DNA from: Actinobacillus vicugnae
GTDB lineage: Bacteria > Pseudomonadota > Gammaproteobacteria > Enterobacterales > Pasteurellaceae
Reading direction: 5' to 3'
Length of the DNA stretch: 58,955 nucleotides
Assembly: GCF_901687125.1 (NCBI RefSeq)
Contig: NZ_CABFJY010000008.1
Location: 1-58,955, forward strand
In this document: positions 1-7,488 of the stretch, piece by piece
Numbering within the stretch: the stretch's first letter is position 1
Layout of the letters: each line of letters starts with the position of its first letter
Notes under the pieces: model-generated
What the model saw: only the letters and a program-made list of their open reading frames with translations
The model's database searches: none
What the model was told of the DNA's origin: nothing
Translations under genes and position numbers: made by a program

Positions 1-81
1 TTTAGCGACCTCACGAATACCCAAATCCTGTTCGGTCACTTGTTTGATAATGTTTAAACGAAATTGATAAGAATAAGACAT
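1..81 (-). CDS. IS3-family transposase orfA, N-terminal fragment (27 codons, cut by window edge)
   Basis: The ATG complement lies at 79-81 and the frame is open to the edge, encoding MSYSYQFRLNIIKQVTEQDL followed by GIREVAK. This is the beginning of the helix-turn-helix (HTH_Tnp_1/IS150 InsJ-like) protein that binds the IS ends. The rest of orfA and the catalytic orfB (DDE integrase) lie outside the window. It is the same fragment as at the right edge. Confidence 0.75.
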   Translation of the reverse strand, partial: MSYSYQFRLNIIKQVTEQDLGIREVAK

Positions 82-127
82 AATCTGCACCTCAAATTAG
101 GTGTCCAGGTTTTGGGGTGCAGATCAT
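1..127 (-). mobile_element. 5' end of an IS3-family (IS150-like) insertion sequence, left copy
   Basis: The reverse complement starts with a terminal inverted repeat of IS3 type (TGATCTGCACCCCAAAACC, then TGGACACC) and runs into the start of an orfA reading outward, off the left edge. It is identical, in inverted orientation, to 58829-58955. Only the 5' end is present, so target duplications and the other terminus cannot be seen. Assignment to the IS150 subgroup is inferred from the TIR style and the N-terminus of the transposase. Confidence 0.85.
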
Positions 128-259
128 TTTTATATACACGGGCAAGCTACTAAAAAGATAAATGGACATATAAAATCAATGAATTAGCACCAAATTTATT
201 AAATTTTCAACGCTGTGATCTTTTTTTCATCATTTGAAATAAAATAATGAAATTAGTGT

Positions 260-287
260 TTGACATAGTTCTGGAAATCCGTAAAAT
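260..287 (+). promoter_or_regulatory. sigma-70 promoter of the tRNA-Gly/tRNA-Cys unit
   Basis: A perfect -35 box TTGACA (260-265) and a -10 box TAAAAT (282-287) are separated by 16 bp. They sit about 30 bp upstream of tRNA-Gly. The 130 bp between the IS end and this promoter hold nothing else I can support. Confidence 0.75.
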
Positions 288-318
288 GCACCTCGTTCCT
301 TACGAACAACGAATCAAA

Positions 319-394
<76 letters not shown>

Positions 395-411
395 TTTTAT
401 CTCTTCAATAT

Positions 412-485
412 GGCGTGTTAGCAAAGCGGTTATGCACTGGATTGCAAATCCATGTAGATCGGTTCGACTCCGGTACACGCCTCCA
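412..485 (+). tRNA. tRNA-Cys (GCA anticodon)
   Basis: A 74-nt cloverleaf: acceptor GGCGTGT pairs with ACACGCC, the anticodon loop ATTGCAAA gives GCA, the T loop is GGTTCGACTCC, the discriminator base is U (typical of tRNA-Cys), and CCA is encoded. It probably shares the promoter at 260-287 with tRNA-Gly. In E. coli glyW and cysT are also neighbours, there with a leucine tRNA that is absent here. Confidence 0.97.
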
Positions 486-592
486 TTAAATTACCATTTC
501 AATTACTTCTTTCATTAAGTTTGAATTATTAATTTTATTACGCTATTTCTTGATCTTTTTTATTGGCAAAATGGAAAATTTTCAGAAAATTT

Positions 593-602
593 GACCGCTT
601 GT
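593..602 (-). repeat. uptake signal sequence (USS) upstream of lysS
   Basis: GACCGCTTGT, complement of the USS core ACAAGCGGTC, preceded by AAATTT as in the extended A. pleuropneumoniae-type motif. Followed by a likely lysS -10 box TATAAT at 630-635 without a convincing -35. Confidence 0.8.
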
Positions 603-675
603 TTCCTACCAAAAAGCTGTAAAATCACGTATAATCGCATTCATTTTTCGAATTTATCAAGCAAAAGGTTAAAAG

Positions 676-2178
676 ATGTCTGAAGTTGAAAACCAAGAAC
701 TAGATCTTAATGGCGAAATGTTAGCGCGCCGTGAGAAATTAGCAAAATTACGTGAACAAGGTAATCCATTCCCAAATACTTTCCGTCGTGATGCTTACGC
801 AGAAAAATTACACGCACAGTACGATGAAATCGATGGCGAAGCGTTAAAAGAACAAGATATTCAAGTGAAAGTTGCTGGCCGTATTATGCTTAAACGTGTA
901 ATGGGTAAAGCCTCTTTCTTTACCATTCAAGATGTAAGCGGTCAAATTCAGCTTTATGTTGCACGTGATAACCTTGCCGAAGGTGTATATGCAGATAAAG
1001 TGAGCATGTGGGATTTAGGCGACATCGTAGGTGTGTCTGGTACGCTTTTTAAAACCAAAACAGGCGAATTAACCGTGCGTTGTTCAGAAGTGGAATTATT
1101 AACTAAATCTCTTCGTCCGTTACCAAACAAAGTGCAAGGCTTAACAGACCAAGAAACCCGTTATCGTCAGCGTTATTTAGATTTAATTTCTAACGAAGAG
1201 TCTCGCCGCACTTTTATGATTCGTTCAAAAGTGGTTTCTGGTATTCGCCAATTCTTCTTAGAAAAAGACTTTATTGAAGTTGAAACGCCAATGTTACAGG
1301 TGATTCCAGGTGGTGCGGCAGCAAAACCATTCGTAACACACCACAATGCATTAGACGTTGATATGTATTTACGTATTGCGCCAGAGCTTTACTTAAAACG
1401 TCTAGTTGTGGGTGGTTTTGAGCGTGTATTCGAATTAAACCGTAACTTCCGTAACGAGGGTGTTTCAGTACGCCATAATCCTGAATTTACCATGATTGAA
1501 TACTATCAAGCCTATGCGGATTACCACGATTTAATGGATAACACCGAAGAGTTATTACGCAAATTAGCGATTGATATTCTTGGCACAACAATAGTTCCTT
1601 ACGGTGAATATGAATTTGATTTCGGTAAACCATTTGAGCGTATCACTATGCACGATGCGATCGTGAAATACGGCAACGGTATTACCCGTGAAGATTTAGA
1701 CAGCTTTGAAAAAGCGGTTGAAATCGCAAAAGGTTTACATATTGAAATCCAAAAATCATGGGGTTTAGGCTCTGTTGTGAATGCGATTTTTGAAGAAGTA
1801 GCGGAACATAAATTAATTCAACCAACTTTCTTAATGGCACATCCTGCGGAAATTTCACCGCTTGCACGTCGTAACGACGAGAACCCTGAAGTAACAGATC
1901 GTTTTGAATTATTTATCGGCGGTCGTGAAATCGGTAATGGTTTCTCAGAATTAAATGATGCAGAAGACCAAGCTGAGCGTTTTGATGCACAAGTTGCAGC
2001 AAAAGATGCAGGCGATGATGAAGCAATGTTTAAAGACGAAGACTTCGTTGTGGCATTAGAACACGGTTTACCACCAACAGCGGGCGAAGGCTTAGGTATC
2101 GACCGTTTAGCAATGATTTTTGCTAACGCACCATCAATTCGTGATGTGATCTTATTCCCTGCAATGCGTCAGAAATAA
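676..2178 (+). CDS. lysS: lysyl-tRNA synthetase, class II
   Basis: Charges tRNA-Lys with lysine using ATP, in the cytoplasm. The 500-aa length is normal for the family. The N-terminal part is an OB-fold anticodon-binding domain; the catalytic domain carries motif 2 ([20 protein letters not shown], from about residue 258) and motif 3 ([13 protein letters not shown], near residue 470). The ATG start follows AAAAGG-like purines, with a TATAAT at 630-635 as the likely -10. In many gamma-proteobacteria lysS follows prfB; here it stands alone behind the tRNA pair and ends in its own terminator. Confidence 0.97.
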   Translation: MSEVENQELDLNGEMLARREKLAKLREQGNPFPNTFRRDAYAEKLHAQYDEIDGEALKEQDIQVKVAGRIMLKRVMGKASFFTIQDVSGQIQLYVARDNLAEGVYADKVSMWDLGDIVGVSGTLFKTKTGELTVRCSEVELLTKSLRPLPNKVQGLTDQETRYRQRYLDLISNEESRRTFMIRSKVVSGIRQFFLEKDFIEVETPMLQVIPGGAAAKPFVTHHNALDVDMYLRIAPELYLKRLVVGGFERVFELNRNFRNEGVSVRHNPEFTMIEYYQAYADYHDLMDNTEELLRKLAIDILGTTIVPYGEYEFDFGKPFERITMHDAIVKYGNGITREDLDSFEKAVEIAKGLHIEIQKSWGLGSVVNAIFEEVAEHKLIQPTFLMAHPAEISPLARRNDENPEVTDRFELFIGGREIGNGFSELNDAEDQAERFDAQVAAKDAGDDEAMFKDEDFVVALEHGLPPTAGEGLGIDRLAMIFANAPSIRDVILFPAMRQK

Positions 2179-2194
2179 TTTCAGTAGATACAAC

Positions 2195-2224
2195 AAAGGC
2201 ACACTTTCGAGTGTGCCTTTTTAC
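2195..2224 (+). terminator. Rho-independent terminator of lysS
   Basis: Perfect 10-bp stem AAAGGCACAC / GTGTGCCTTT around TTTCGA, ending in a T run. It lies between convergent lysS and ispA. Confidence 0.85.
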
Positions 2225-2272
2225 TGTTACAAGACTGTTACAAGCGGTTAGAATTAGCTGTTTTTTTACAAA

Positions 2273-3166
2273 TTAACTTTCGCGTTTCACGATAAAATCA
2301 GCGAGTTCTTTTAGTGCGCTAGTATCAAATGGCAGTTCTGCCAGTGAGTCTAATGCGATTTGGTATAAATCTTGCGCTTTCTTTTGTGCGCCTGCTAAAC
2401 CAAGTAATTTCGGATAAGTGCTTTTATGCAAGTTTTCATCTGAGCCGACAGTTTTACCGATTTTATCAGTTTCACCAATCACATCTAAAATATCATCCTG
2501 CACTTGGAATGCGAGTCCGATAGCTTGTGCATAGCGTTCAAGCGGTTGTTTTATCGTTAAATTTTGCGAATATTGCGAGAGATTAAAACCCATTAATACC
2601 GAAGCAACAATTAATGCGCCTGTTTTATTGCGGTGAATCAATTCTAATTCTGTTAAGGCAACCGACTTATCTTCTGCTAATAAATCTAGACTTTGTCCTA
2701 AGCACATTCCTCGTGCGCCAGCTGCCTGCGCAAGTGCTTGAATTTGTGATATTTTTTGAGAATCGGTAAGCGAAGTGTCTTGTGCAATTAATTCAAACGC
2801 AAAACTTTGTAACGCATCGCCCGCTAAAATTGCGGTGGCTTCATCAAATGCAATATGACAGGTCGGTTTACCTCGACGCAGTTTATCATCATCCATCGCA
2901 GGTAAGTCATCATGGACTAAAGAATAAGCGTGAATCGCTTCCATTGCGCCAGCACTGTGATCTAATTGTTCAAGTGAAACACCTAACATTCTACCCGTGG
3001 CATAAATTAAAAATGGACGAACACGTTTTCCACCTAATAATACAGCATAAGACATGGCTTCAATCAATGGTGAGCCATAAGTAGGGTAGCTTTGCAATTT
3101 CGTACTTAAAAAATCGTTAATACGTTGTTGAATAGCGGCAAGATCGGTTGAAAGAGAGTAGCTCAT
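2273..3166 (-). CDS. ispA: (2E,6E)-farnesyl diphosphate synthase
   Basis: Condenses isopentenyl diphosphate with DMAPP/GPP to make farnesyl diphosphate for undecaprenyl and quinone synthesis. The 297-aa protein has both aspartate-rich Mg-diphosphate motifs: DDLPAMDDD at residues 86-94 and QDDILD near residue 225, plus the GGKRVRP substrate motif near residue 45. It lies 8 bp downstream of xseB, the conserved xseB-ispA pair. The usual third member dxs does not follow; the convergent lysS terminator comes next. Confidence 0.96.
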   Translation of the reverse strand: MSYSLSTDLAAIQQRINDFLSTKLQSYPTYGSPLIEAMSYAVLLGGKRVRPFLIYATGRMLGVSLEQLDHSAGAMEAIHAYSLVHDDLPAMDDDKLRRGKPTCHIAFDEATAILAGDALQSFAFELIAQDTSLTDSQKISQIQALAQAAGARGMCLGQSLDLLAEDKSVALTELELIHRNKTGALIVASVLMGFNLSQYSQNLTIKQPLERYAQAIGLAFQVQDDILDVIGETDKIGKTVGSDENLHKSTYPKLLGLAGAQKKAQDLYQIALDSLAELPFDTSALKELADFIVKRES

Positions 3167-3174
3167 TGGTCGTT

Positions 3175-3399
3175 TTATTCGTAATCAGAAAGTACAGCTT
3201 GTTCGTTTTTATTGAGTAGAATTTGAATGCGTTGTTCAGCTTTTTGTAAGCGTTCTTGCCCTTGTTGAACAAGTTTTACCGCTGTTTCAAACTCATTTAA
3301 TGCTTCTTCTAAAGGCAAGTCGCCTGTTTCTAAGTGGCTGATAATTGCTTCTAATTCCTTTAGGGTCGATTCAAAATCTTGCGTGGGTTTTTTAGCCAT
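3175..3399 (-). CDS. xseB: exodeoxyribonuclease VII small subunit
   Basis: Small, helical, non-catalytic subunit that binds several copies to XseA to form the single-strand exonuclease VII. The 74 residues contain the family signature: [20 protein letters not shown], then LPLEEAL and a long charged helix. It is first in the xseB-ispA unit. xseA is not in the window. Confidence 0.95.
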   Translation of the reverse strand: MAKKPTQDFESTLKELEAIISHLETGDLPLEEALNEFETAVKLVQQGQERLQKAEQRIQILLNKNEQAVLSDYE

Positions 3400-3537
3400 G
3401 TTAATTACCTAATTAATTACCTAACGATTGCCTAAAATATAGGGCGAGAAATGGGGCTAAGTTTAGCTTTTCCATACTTTATTTGCAAATTCCTTTTACT
3501 TTTTACCTGTTTTTGGGTATCTTGCCAACGTTTTCTC

Positions 3538-3547
3538 ACAAGCGGTC
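3538..3547 (+). repeat. USS overlapping the leader of the MOSC gene
   Basis: ACAAGCGGTC followed by AAATTTT. It sits just upstream of the AAGGAA ribosome-binding site (3555-3560) used by the downstream gene. This argues against the longer reading from 3483, which would translate the USS. Confidence 0.8.
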
Positions 3548-3569
3548 AAATTTTAAGGAATTTTTACCC

Positions 3570-4358
3570 ATGAAAGTCACTCAATTAAATCTTTATCCGA
3601 TTAAATCAACTCAAGCATATCGGGTAGAACAAGCCTTTGTGGAGCCCAAAGGATTGAGTTTTGATCGAGAATTTATGATTACCGAAACAGACGGTACTTT
3701 TATGACGGCACGCAAAGATGCTGAACTATATAATTTAGCGGTGTTCCCTTTTGCAACGGGTATTATGATTTGTCATACAAGCGGTCAAAAATGTGTGGTG
3801 CTTTACCAAGATTTCCAACGGCTACAGACGAGTGAAGTTTGGGGGACGCACTTTAATTCTTGGGTGGCGAAAACAGAGGTAAATCAATGGCTAAGTGAAA
3901 TTTTGGGGCGAGCAGTTCAGCTTCGTTGGTTGGGGGTAAATAGCCAGCGAGAAGTGGTGGATTCTGCAAATCACCCATTAAGTTTTGCCGATAGCAATCC
4001 TGTGTCGTTGATGACAGAAAAGTCGCTTGAACAAGTACAACAATGGTCTCCAGTATCTATTTCAATGGCTCGTTTTCGCCCGAATATTGTAGTGGATGGA
4101 CATTATGCGTTTGAAGAAGAACAGTGGGAGCAGGTTCAAATTGGTGAGGTTTTATTCTCCAAGTCTGCGCTATGTACACGCTGTGTGATGATCACTCGTG
4201 ATCTTAATACGCTGGAACTCGACCCAAATCTTGAGCCTTTCCGTACACTTAAACAAAAGCATACTAATGAAAAAGGTAAACCTGTTTTTGGTATTCATTT
4301 AGTGCCACAAAATAGCGGAATTATTCGCGTAGGCGATCAAGTCTTAATAAAATCTTAA
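3570..4358 (+). CDS. MOSC domain-containing protein (YcbX-like, without ferredoxin domain)
   Basis: A 262-aa protein with an N-terminal MOSC_N beta-barrel (KVTQLNLYPIKSTQAYRVE; R-E-F-M-I) and a C-terminal MOSC domain holding ALCTRCVMITRD, where the cysteine is the presumed molybdenum-cofactor ligand. E. coli YcbX (about 369 aa), which detoxifies N-hydroxylated bases, has an additional C-terminal 2Fe-2S ferredoxin domain; this protein lacks it and would need a separate electron donor. Start chosen at 3570 because AAGGAA sits 9 bp upstream and the longer form would read through a USS. The exact substrate is unknown. Confidence 0.88.
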   Translation: MKVTQLNLYPIKSTQAYRVEQAFVEPKGLSFDREFMITETDGTFMTARKDAELYNLAVFPFATGIMICHTSGQKCVVLYQDFQRLQTSEVWGTHFNSWVAKTEVNQWLSEILGRAVQLRWLGVNSQREVVDSANHPLSFADSNPVSLMTEKSLEQVQQWSPVSISMARFRPNIVVDGHYAFEEEQWEQVQIGEVLFSKSALCTRCVMITRDLNTLELDPNLEPFRTLKQKHTNEKGKPVFGIHLVPQNSGIIRVGDQVLIKS

Positions 4359-4377
4359 TAATTATTCTGTACTATCC

Positions 4378-4409
4378 GCGCAGGCTATTTTTAGTCTGCG
4401 CTTTATTTT
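4378..4409 (+). terminator. terminator after the MOSC gene
   Basis: GCGCAG (4378-4383) pairs with CTGCGC (4396-4401), followed by TTTATTTT. Only about 20 bp separate it from the next start codon. Confidence 0.65.
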
Positions 4410-4429
4410 GAAATTTAAAAGGAGAAATT

Positions 4430-6373
4430 ATGGAACAACGTCGTTCTATGTTGTTCCCAATACTGTTTTTTGTTGGGATCAATCTGCTCATACTGTCTTT
4501 ATCTCGCCTCGGGCTTAGCCTGTGGCAATCTGAACGTGTTTCCGCCGTTGATGGCTGGTTACCGCTTTTCTTACAAGGTATTCGCATTGATATTTCCGCA
4601 CTTTGCTGGCTTTTCGGCTTACCTGCGTTATTTACTGCATTACTCTTCAATAACAATAAATTAGGTGCTATCTGGCGTAATATTTTGCGTATTTGGCTTA
4701 CGATTGGTTCTGGCTTCATCTTATTTATGGAAGCAGCAACCCCTAACTTTATTGAAACCTTTGATTTACGCCCAAATCGACTTTTTATTGAATATCTGGT
4801 TCATCCCAAAGAAGTTTTTAGTATGCTGATTAATGGGCATTTAACGTCGGTAATTGTGAGCTCATTATTAGGTGTGAGTTCTTTTGTACTGTATTGGAAA
4901 CTTTCTGGTTGGGCAACGAATAATATTCGTTTTCCAAGCTGGAAATTCCGTCCATTAATTGCGTTGCTAGTGGCCGCATTTGTATTTATTGGCGGACGTT
5001 CTTCATTTGCACACCGTGGTATTAACCCCGCAATGGTGGCATTTTCGAGTGATCCATTAGTAAACTCATTGGTGCTGAGTTCAGGCTATTCGGTACTTTA
5101 TGCGGTACAGCAATTAAAAGATGAAGACAAATCTTCCGAACAGTATGGCAAAATGTCTGAAGCTGAAATGTTCGCATTAGTTAAACAAGCTAGAGGTAGA
5201 GCGGATTCTGACTATATTTCAGCAGAAATTCCGACTTTAACTTATAACCAAGCAAGCTATCAGGGTAAACAGAAAAATATTGTGATTGTGCTAGAAGAAA
5301 GCCTTGGTGCTCAATTTGTCGGCATACTCGGAGGAAAACCGCTCACACCAAATTTTGACCGCTTGGCTAAAGAAGGTTGGTTATTTGAAAACTTATATGC
5401 AACGGGAACTCGTTCGGTACGAGGTATTGAAGCTGTCACCTCTGGTTTTACCCCAACGCCTGCTCGTGCCGTGGTTAAATTAACCAAAAGTCAAAACAAC
5501 TTCTTTAGTATTGCCGAGTTGTTACGTCGTCAAGGCTACGATACCAGCTTTATTTACGGTGGCGAAAAGCATTTTGACAATATGGCGAGCTTTTTCTATG
5601 GCAATGGATTTACTCGCATTATTGATGAAAAAGATTATAAAAATCCAAAGTTCAAAGCAACTTGGGGAGTGAGCGATGAGGATTTATTTAATAAAGCTAA
5701 TGAAACCTTCAATCAATTGCACAAAGAAGGCAAACCGTTCTTTAGCTTAGTATTTAGCTCAAGTAATCACGATCCGTTTGAGTTTCCTGATGGCAAAATT
5801 GAATTGTATGAACAGCCGAAACAAACCCGTAATAATGCCGCAAAATATGCCGATTTTGCGATTGGACATTTCTTTGAATTGGCGAAGAAATCTGATTATT
5901 GGAAAGACACTATTTTCCTTGTGATTGCAGACCATGACTCTCGTGCTGTAGGTGACCATTTAGTGCCAATTCAGCATTTCCAAATTCCCGCATTGTTTAT
6001 TGGAGCAGGCATTGAAGCAAAACGAGATGGTCGCTTAGTCAGTCAAATTGATATGCCAACCACGTTATTATCGCTAGCAGGCATTAGTGGTGAATATCCA
6101 ATGATTGGTTACGATCTCACTAAAGATGTCAATCCAAATCGGGCTTTTATGCAATATGATGCAACACAGGCGATGATGAAAGGTGATGGCTCGGTGGTGG
6201 TAATGCGCCCGAATATGCCCATTCAAGGTTTTGTGTATAACAAAGCAGAGCATAGCTTAACGTCACAAGAACAGCCTGAGTTGATGAAAAAAGAAGCACT
6301 AGCACACGCATTGCTTGGTAGTTATTTATATAAAAATCAGCTTTATAAATTACCCAAAGTAGAAAAAGAATAA
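4430..6373 (+). CDS. LTA synthase / phosphoglycerol transferase-like membrane sulfatase-fold enzyme
   Basis: A 647-aa inner-membrane protein. About five hydrophobic helices fill the first 220 residues; a periplasmic alkaline-phosphatase-superfamily domain follows, starting at NIVIVLEESLGAQFVG. The glutamate in LEES, the threonine in ATGTRSVRG (presumed nucleophile), and ADHDSR match the metal-binding and catalytic pattern of LtaS/MdoB enzymes. SSNHDPFEFPDG is a further conserved motif. Family members transfer phosphoglycerol or phosphoethanolamine to glycans or lipids. Gram-negative bacteria lack lipoteichoic acid, so the acceptor here is unknown; periplasmic glucans or lipid A are options. 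GGAGA lies 5 bp before the ATG. Confidence 0.85.
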   Translation: MEQRRSMLFPILFFVGINLLILSLSRLGLSLWQSERVSAVDGWLPLFLQGIRIDISALCWLFGLPALFTALLFNNNKLGAIWRNILRIWLTIGSGFILFMEAATPNFIETFDLRPNRLFIEYLVHPKEVFSMLINGHLTSVIVSSLLGVSSFVLYWKLSGWATNNIRFPSWKFRPLIALLVAAFVFIGGRSSFAHRGINPAMVAFSSDPLVNSLVLSSGYSVLYAVQQLKDEDKSSEQYGKMSEAEMFALVKQARGRADSDYISAEIPTLTYNQASYQGKQKNIVIVLEESLGAQFVGILGGKPLTPNFDRLAKEGWLFENLYATGTRSVRGIEAVTSGFTPTPARAVVKLTKSQNNFFSIAELLRRQGYDTSFIYGGEKHFDNMASFFYGNGFTRIIDEKDYKNPKFKATWGVSDEDLFNKANETFNQLHKEGKPFFSLVFSSSNHDPFEFPDGKIELYEQPKQTRNNAAKYADFAIGHFFELAKKSDYWKDTIFLVIADHDSRAVGDHLVPIQHFQIPALFIGAGIEAKRDGRLVSQIDMPTTLLSLAGISGEYPMIGYDLTKDVNPNRAFMQYDATQAMMKGDGSVVVMRPNMPIQGFVYNKAEHSLTSQEQPELMKKEALAHALLGSYLYKNQLYKLPKVEKE

Positions 6374-6387
6374 GCAGTTTACTCAAT

Positions 6388-6455
6388 AAGCGGTCGAATT
6401 TGTCTTTAATTTGCAAGAGCGGATTTCAGATAAAATTTGACCGCTTGCTTTTTTA
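6388..6455 (+). terminator. USS inverted pair acting as terminator
   Basis: AAGCGGTC (6388-6395) and GACCGCTT (6439-6446) form a stem with matching AAATTT flanks, followed by TTTTTT at 6449-6454. It separates the LTA-synthase-like gene from the convergent ffs gene. Confidence 0.6.
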
Positions 6456-6506
6456 GAGAGAACTGAAGGCATTTTAGAATATTTGGAATAAGAGACAGGA
6501 GAAAAA

Positions 6507-6617
6507 GGGTGGGGCATTACCAGCAACCCTCGGCACACAGAAATTTCAACCCAAGCTGCTTTCTTCCGAACCTGACTAAGTAAGCTGAACACTGTTGCGA
6601 GGAACCAATAACGCCCC
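6507..6617 (-). ncRNA. ffs: 4.5S signal recognition particle RNA
   Basis: Reading the minus strand, the RNA opens with GGGGCGTTATTGGTTCC and closes with GGTAATGCCCCACCC, so the two ends pair along the whole rod. The apical SRP domain shows the conserved GTCAGGTTCGGAAGAAAGCA loop region bound by Ffh. The ACCC tail is followed by TTTTT (6506-6502), an intrinsic end. About 111 nt long, like the 114-nt E. coli RNA. It guides ribosomes making membrane proteins, through Ffh and FtsY. An open frame that overlaps it is spurious. Confidence 0.95.
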
Positions 6618-6622
6618 ATCGG

Positions 6623-6650
6623 ATTACACATCTTTTTAAGTGATGTGCAA
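6623..6650 (-). promoter_or_regulatory. promoter of ffs
   Basis: On the minus strand, -35 TTGCAC (6650-6645) and -10 TGTAAT (6628-6623) are 16 bp apart. The -10 box ends 5 bp before the first G of the RNA. Confidence 0.65.
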
Positions 6651-6761
6651 GGATTTCTATTATAAAGAAATTTTATGGCAAGGCAAGCGATTATTCTTAA
6701 TCACTCGACAAGCGGTCAGATTTTGTTAGTTTTTGGGCAAATTTTACCGCTTACTCGAAAC

Positions 6762-6792
6762 CAAAAGAAAACCCGACAGTATTGTCGGGTTG
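6762..6792 (-). terminator. terminator of ssb
   Basis: Stem ACCCGACA / TGTCGGGT (6771-6790) around a 4-nt loop. On the minus strand it is followed by a T-rich tract. It lies 20 bp downstream of the ssb stop. Confidence 0.85.
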
Positions 6793-6813
6793 TTCAATAT
6801 AAAGTGCGAATTC

Positions 6814-7338
6814 TTAGAATGGAATATCGTCGTCAAAGTTATCCATTGGCGGTTCTGCTTGAGTTGGTTTTGCTGCTTGTGGAGCAGGGCGACTTGCCGT
6901 TTGATCGTAGCCATAACCGCTGTTGCCTTGGTTATAGTTTTGTTGTGGAGCGGGTGCAGAGTTACCCCAACCGCCTTGATTACCACCGAAATCACCACCT
7001 TGATTACGACCGCCTAACATTTGTAAAACGTCGCCTTGGATTTCTGTAGTGTAGCGATCTTGACCGTTTTGATCTTGCCATTTACGTGTTTTTAAACGAC
7101 CTTCAACATAAACCTGAGAGCCTTTACGTAAATATTGACCAGCCACTTCAGCTTGGCGACGATAAAATACAATGCGATGCCATTCTGTAACTTCACGACG
7201 TTCACCTGTATTTTTATCAGTCCAACTTTCACTGGTTGCTACGCTAATATTTGCAACGGCTTCTCCGTTTGGCATAGTGCGCATTTCAGGATCATTACCT
7301 AAATTACCCACGATGATAACTTTATTAATACCTGCCAT
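6814..7338 (-). CDS. ssb: single-stranded DNA-binding protein
   Basis: Homotetrameric ssDNA-binding protein of replication, repair and recombination. The 174-aa protein starts [20 protein letters not shown] (OB fold over about 110 residues). A Gly/Gln/Asn-rich disordered linker follows, with GGNQGG repeats. The acidic tip [10 protein letters not shown] is the site that recruits RecQ, ExoI, PriA and other partners. Divergent from uvrA across 150 bp, as in E. coli. Confidence 0.98.
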   Translation of the reverse strand: MAGINKVIIVGNLGNDPEMRTMPNGEAVANISVATSESWTDKNTGERREVTEWHRIVFYRRQAEVAGQYLRKGSQVYVEGRLKTRKWQDQNGQDRYTTEIQGDVLQMLGGRNQGGDFGGNQGGWGNSAPAPQQNYNQGNSGYGYDQTASRPAPQAAKPTQAEPPMDNFDDDIPF

Positions 7339-7420
7339 AAAATCCTCTTGTTTATGAATTAAGTGCTGTGAAATTTGTGCGGTATTCTACCTGAAATTCA
7401 AAAAAATGCACGCACTAAAA

Positions 7421-7457
7421 CTGATATTTTGTACAGCTAATTAAAATATGCGATAAT
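7421..7457 (+). promoter_or_regulatory. LexA-type SOS box overlapping the uvrA promoter
   Basis: CTGATATTTTGTACAG at 7421-7436 fits CTG-N10-CAG, the core LexA site; it differs from the CTGT-N8-ACAG form at one base. It overlaps a -35 TTGTAC (7429-7434), followed after 17 bp by a -10 GATAAT (7452-7457). LexA binding there would block uvrA transcription. Inference from motif and position only. Confidence 0.65.
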
Positions 7458-7488
7458 AAAAACAATTTTTTAGTGAGAGCAACTAATT

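Noticed and set aside
6383-6631. An 82-codon open frame on the minus strand
   Set aside because: It covers the 4.5S RNA gene and a USS-based terminator; chance reading frame.
6738-6760. CRISPR-like repetition of GCGGTC motifs in the window
   Set aside because: The repeats are dispersed USS cores with irregular spacing and no spacer pattern; there are no cas genes.
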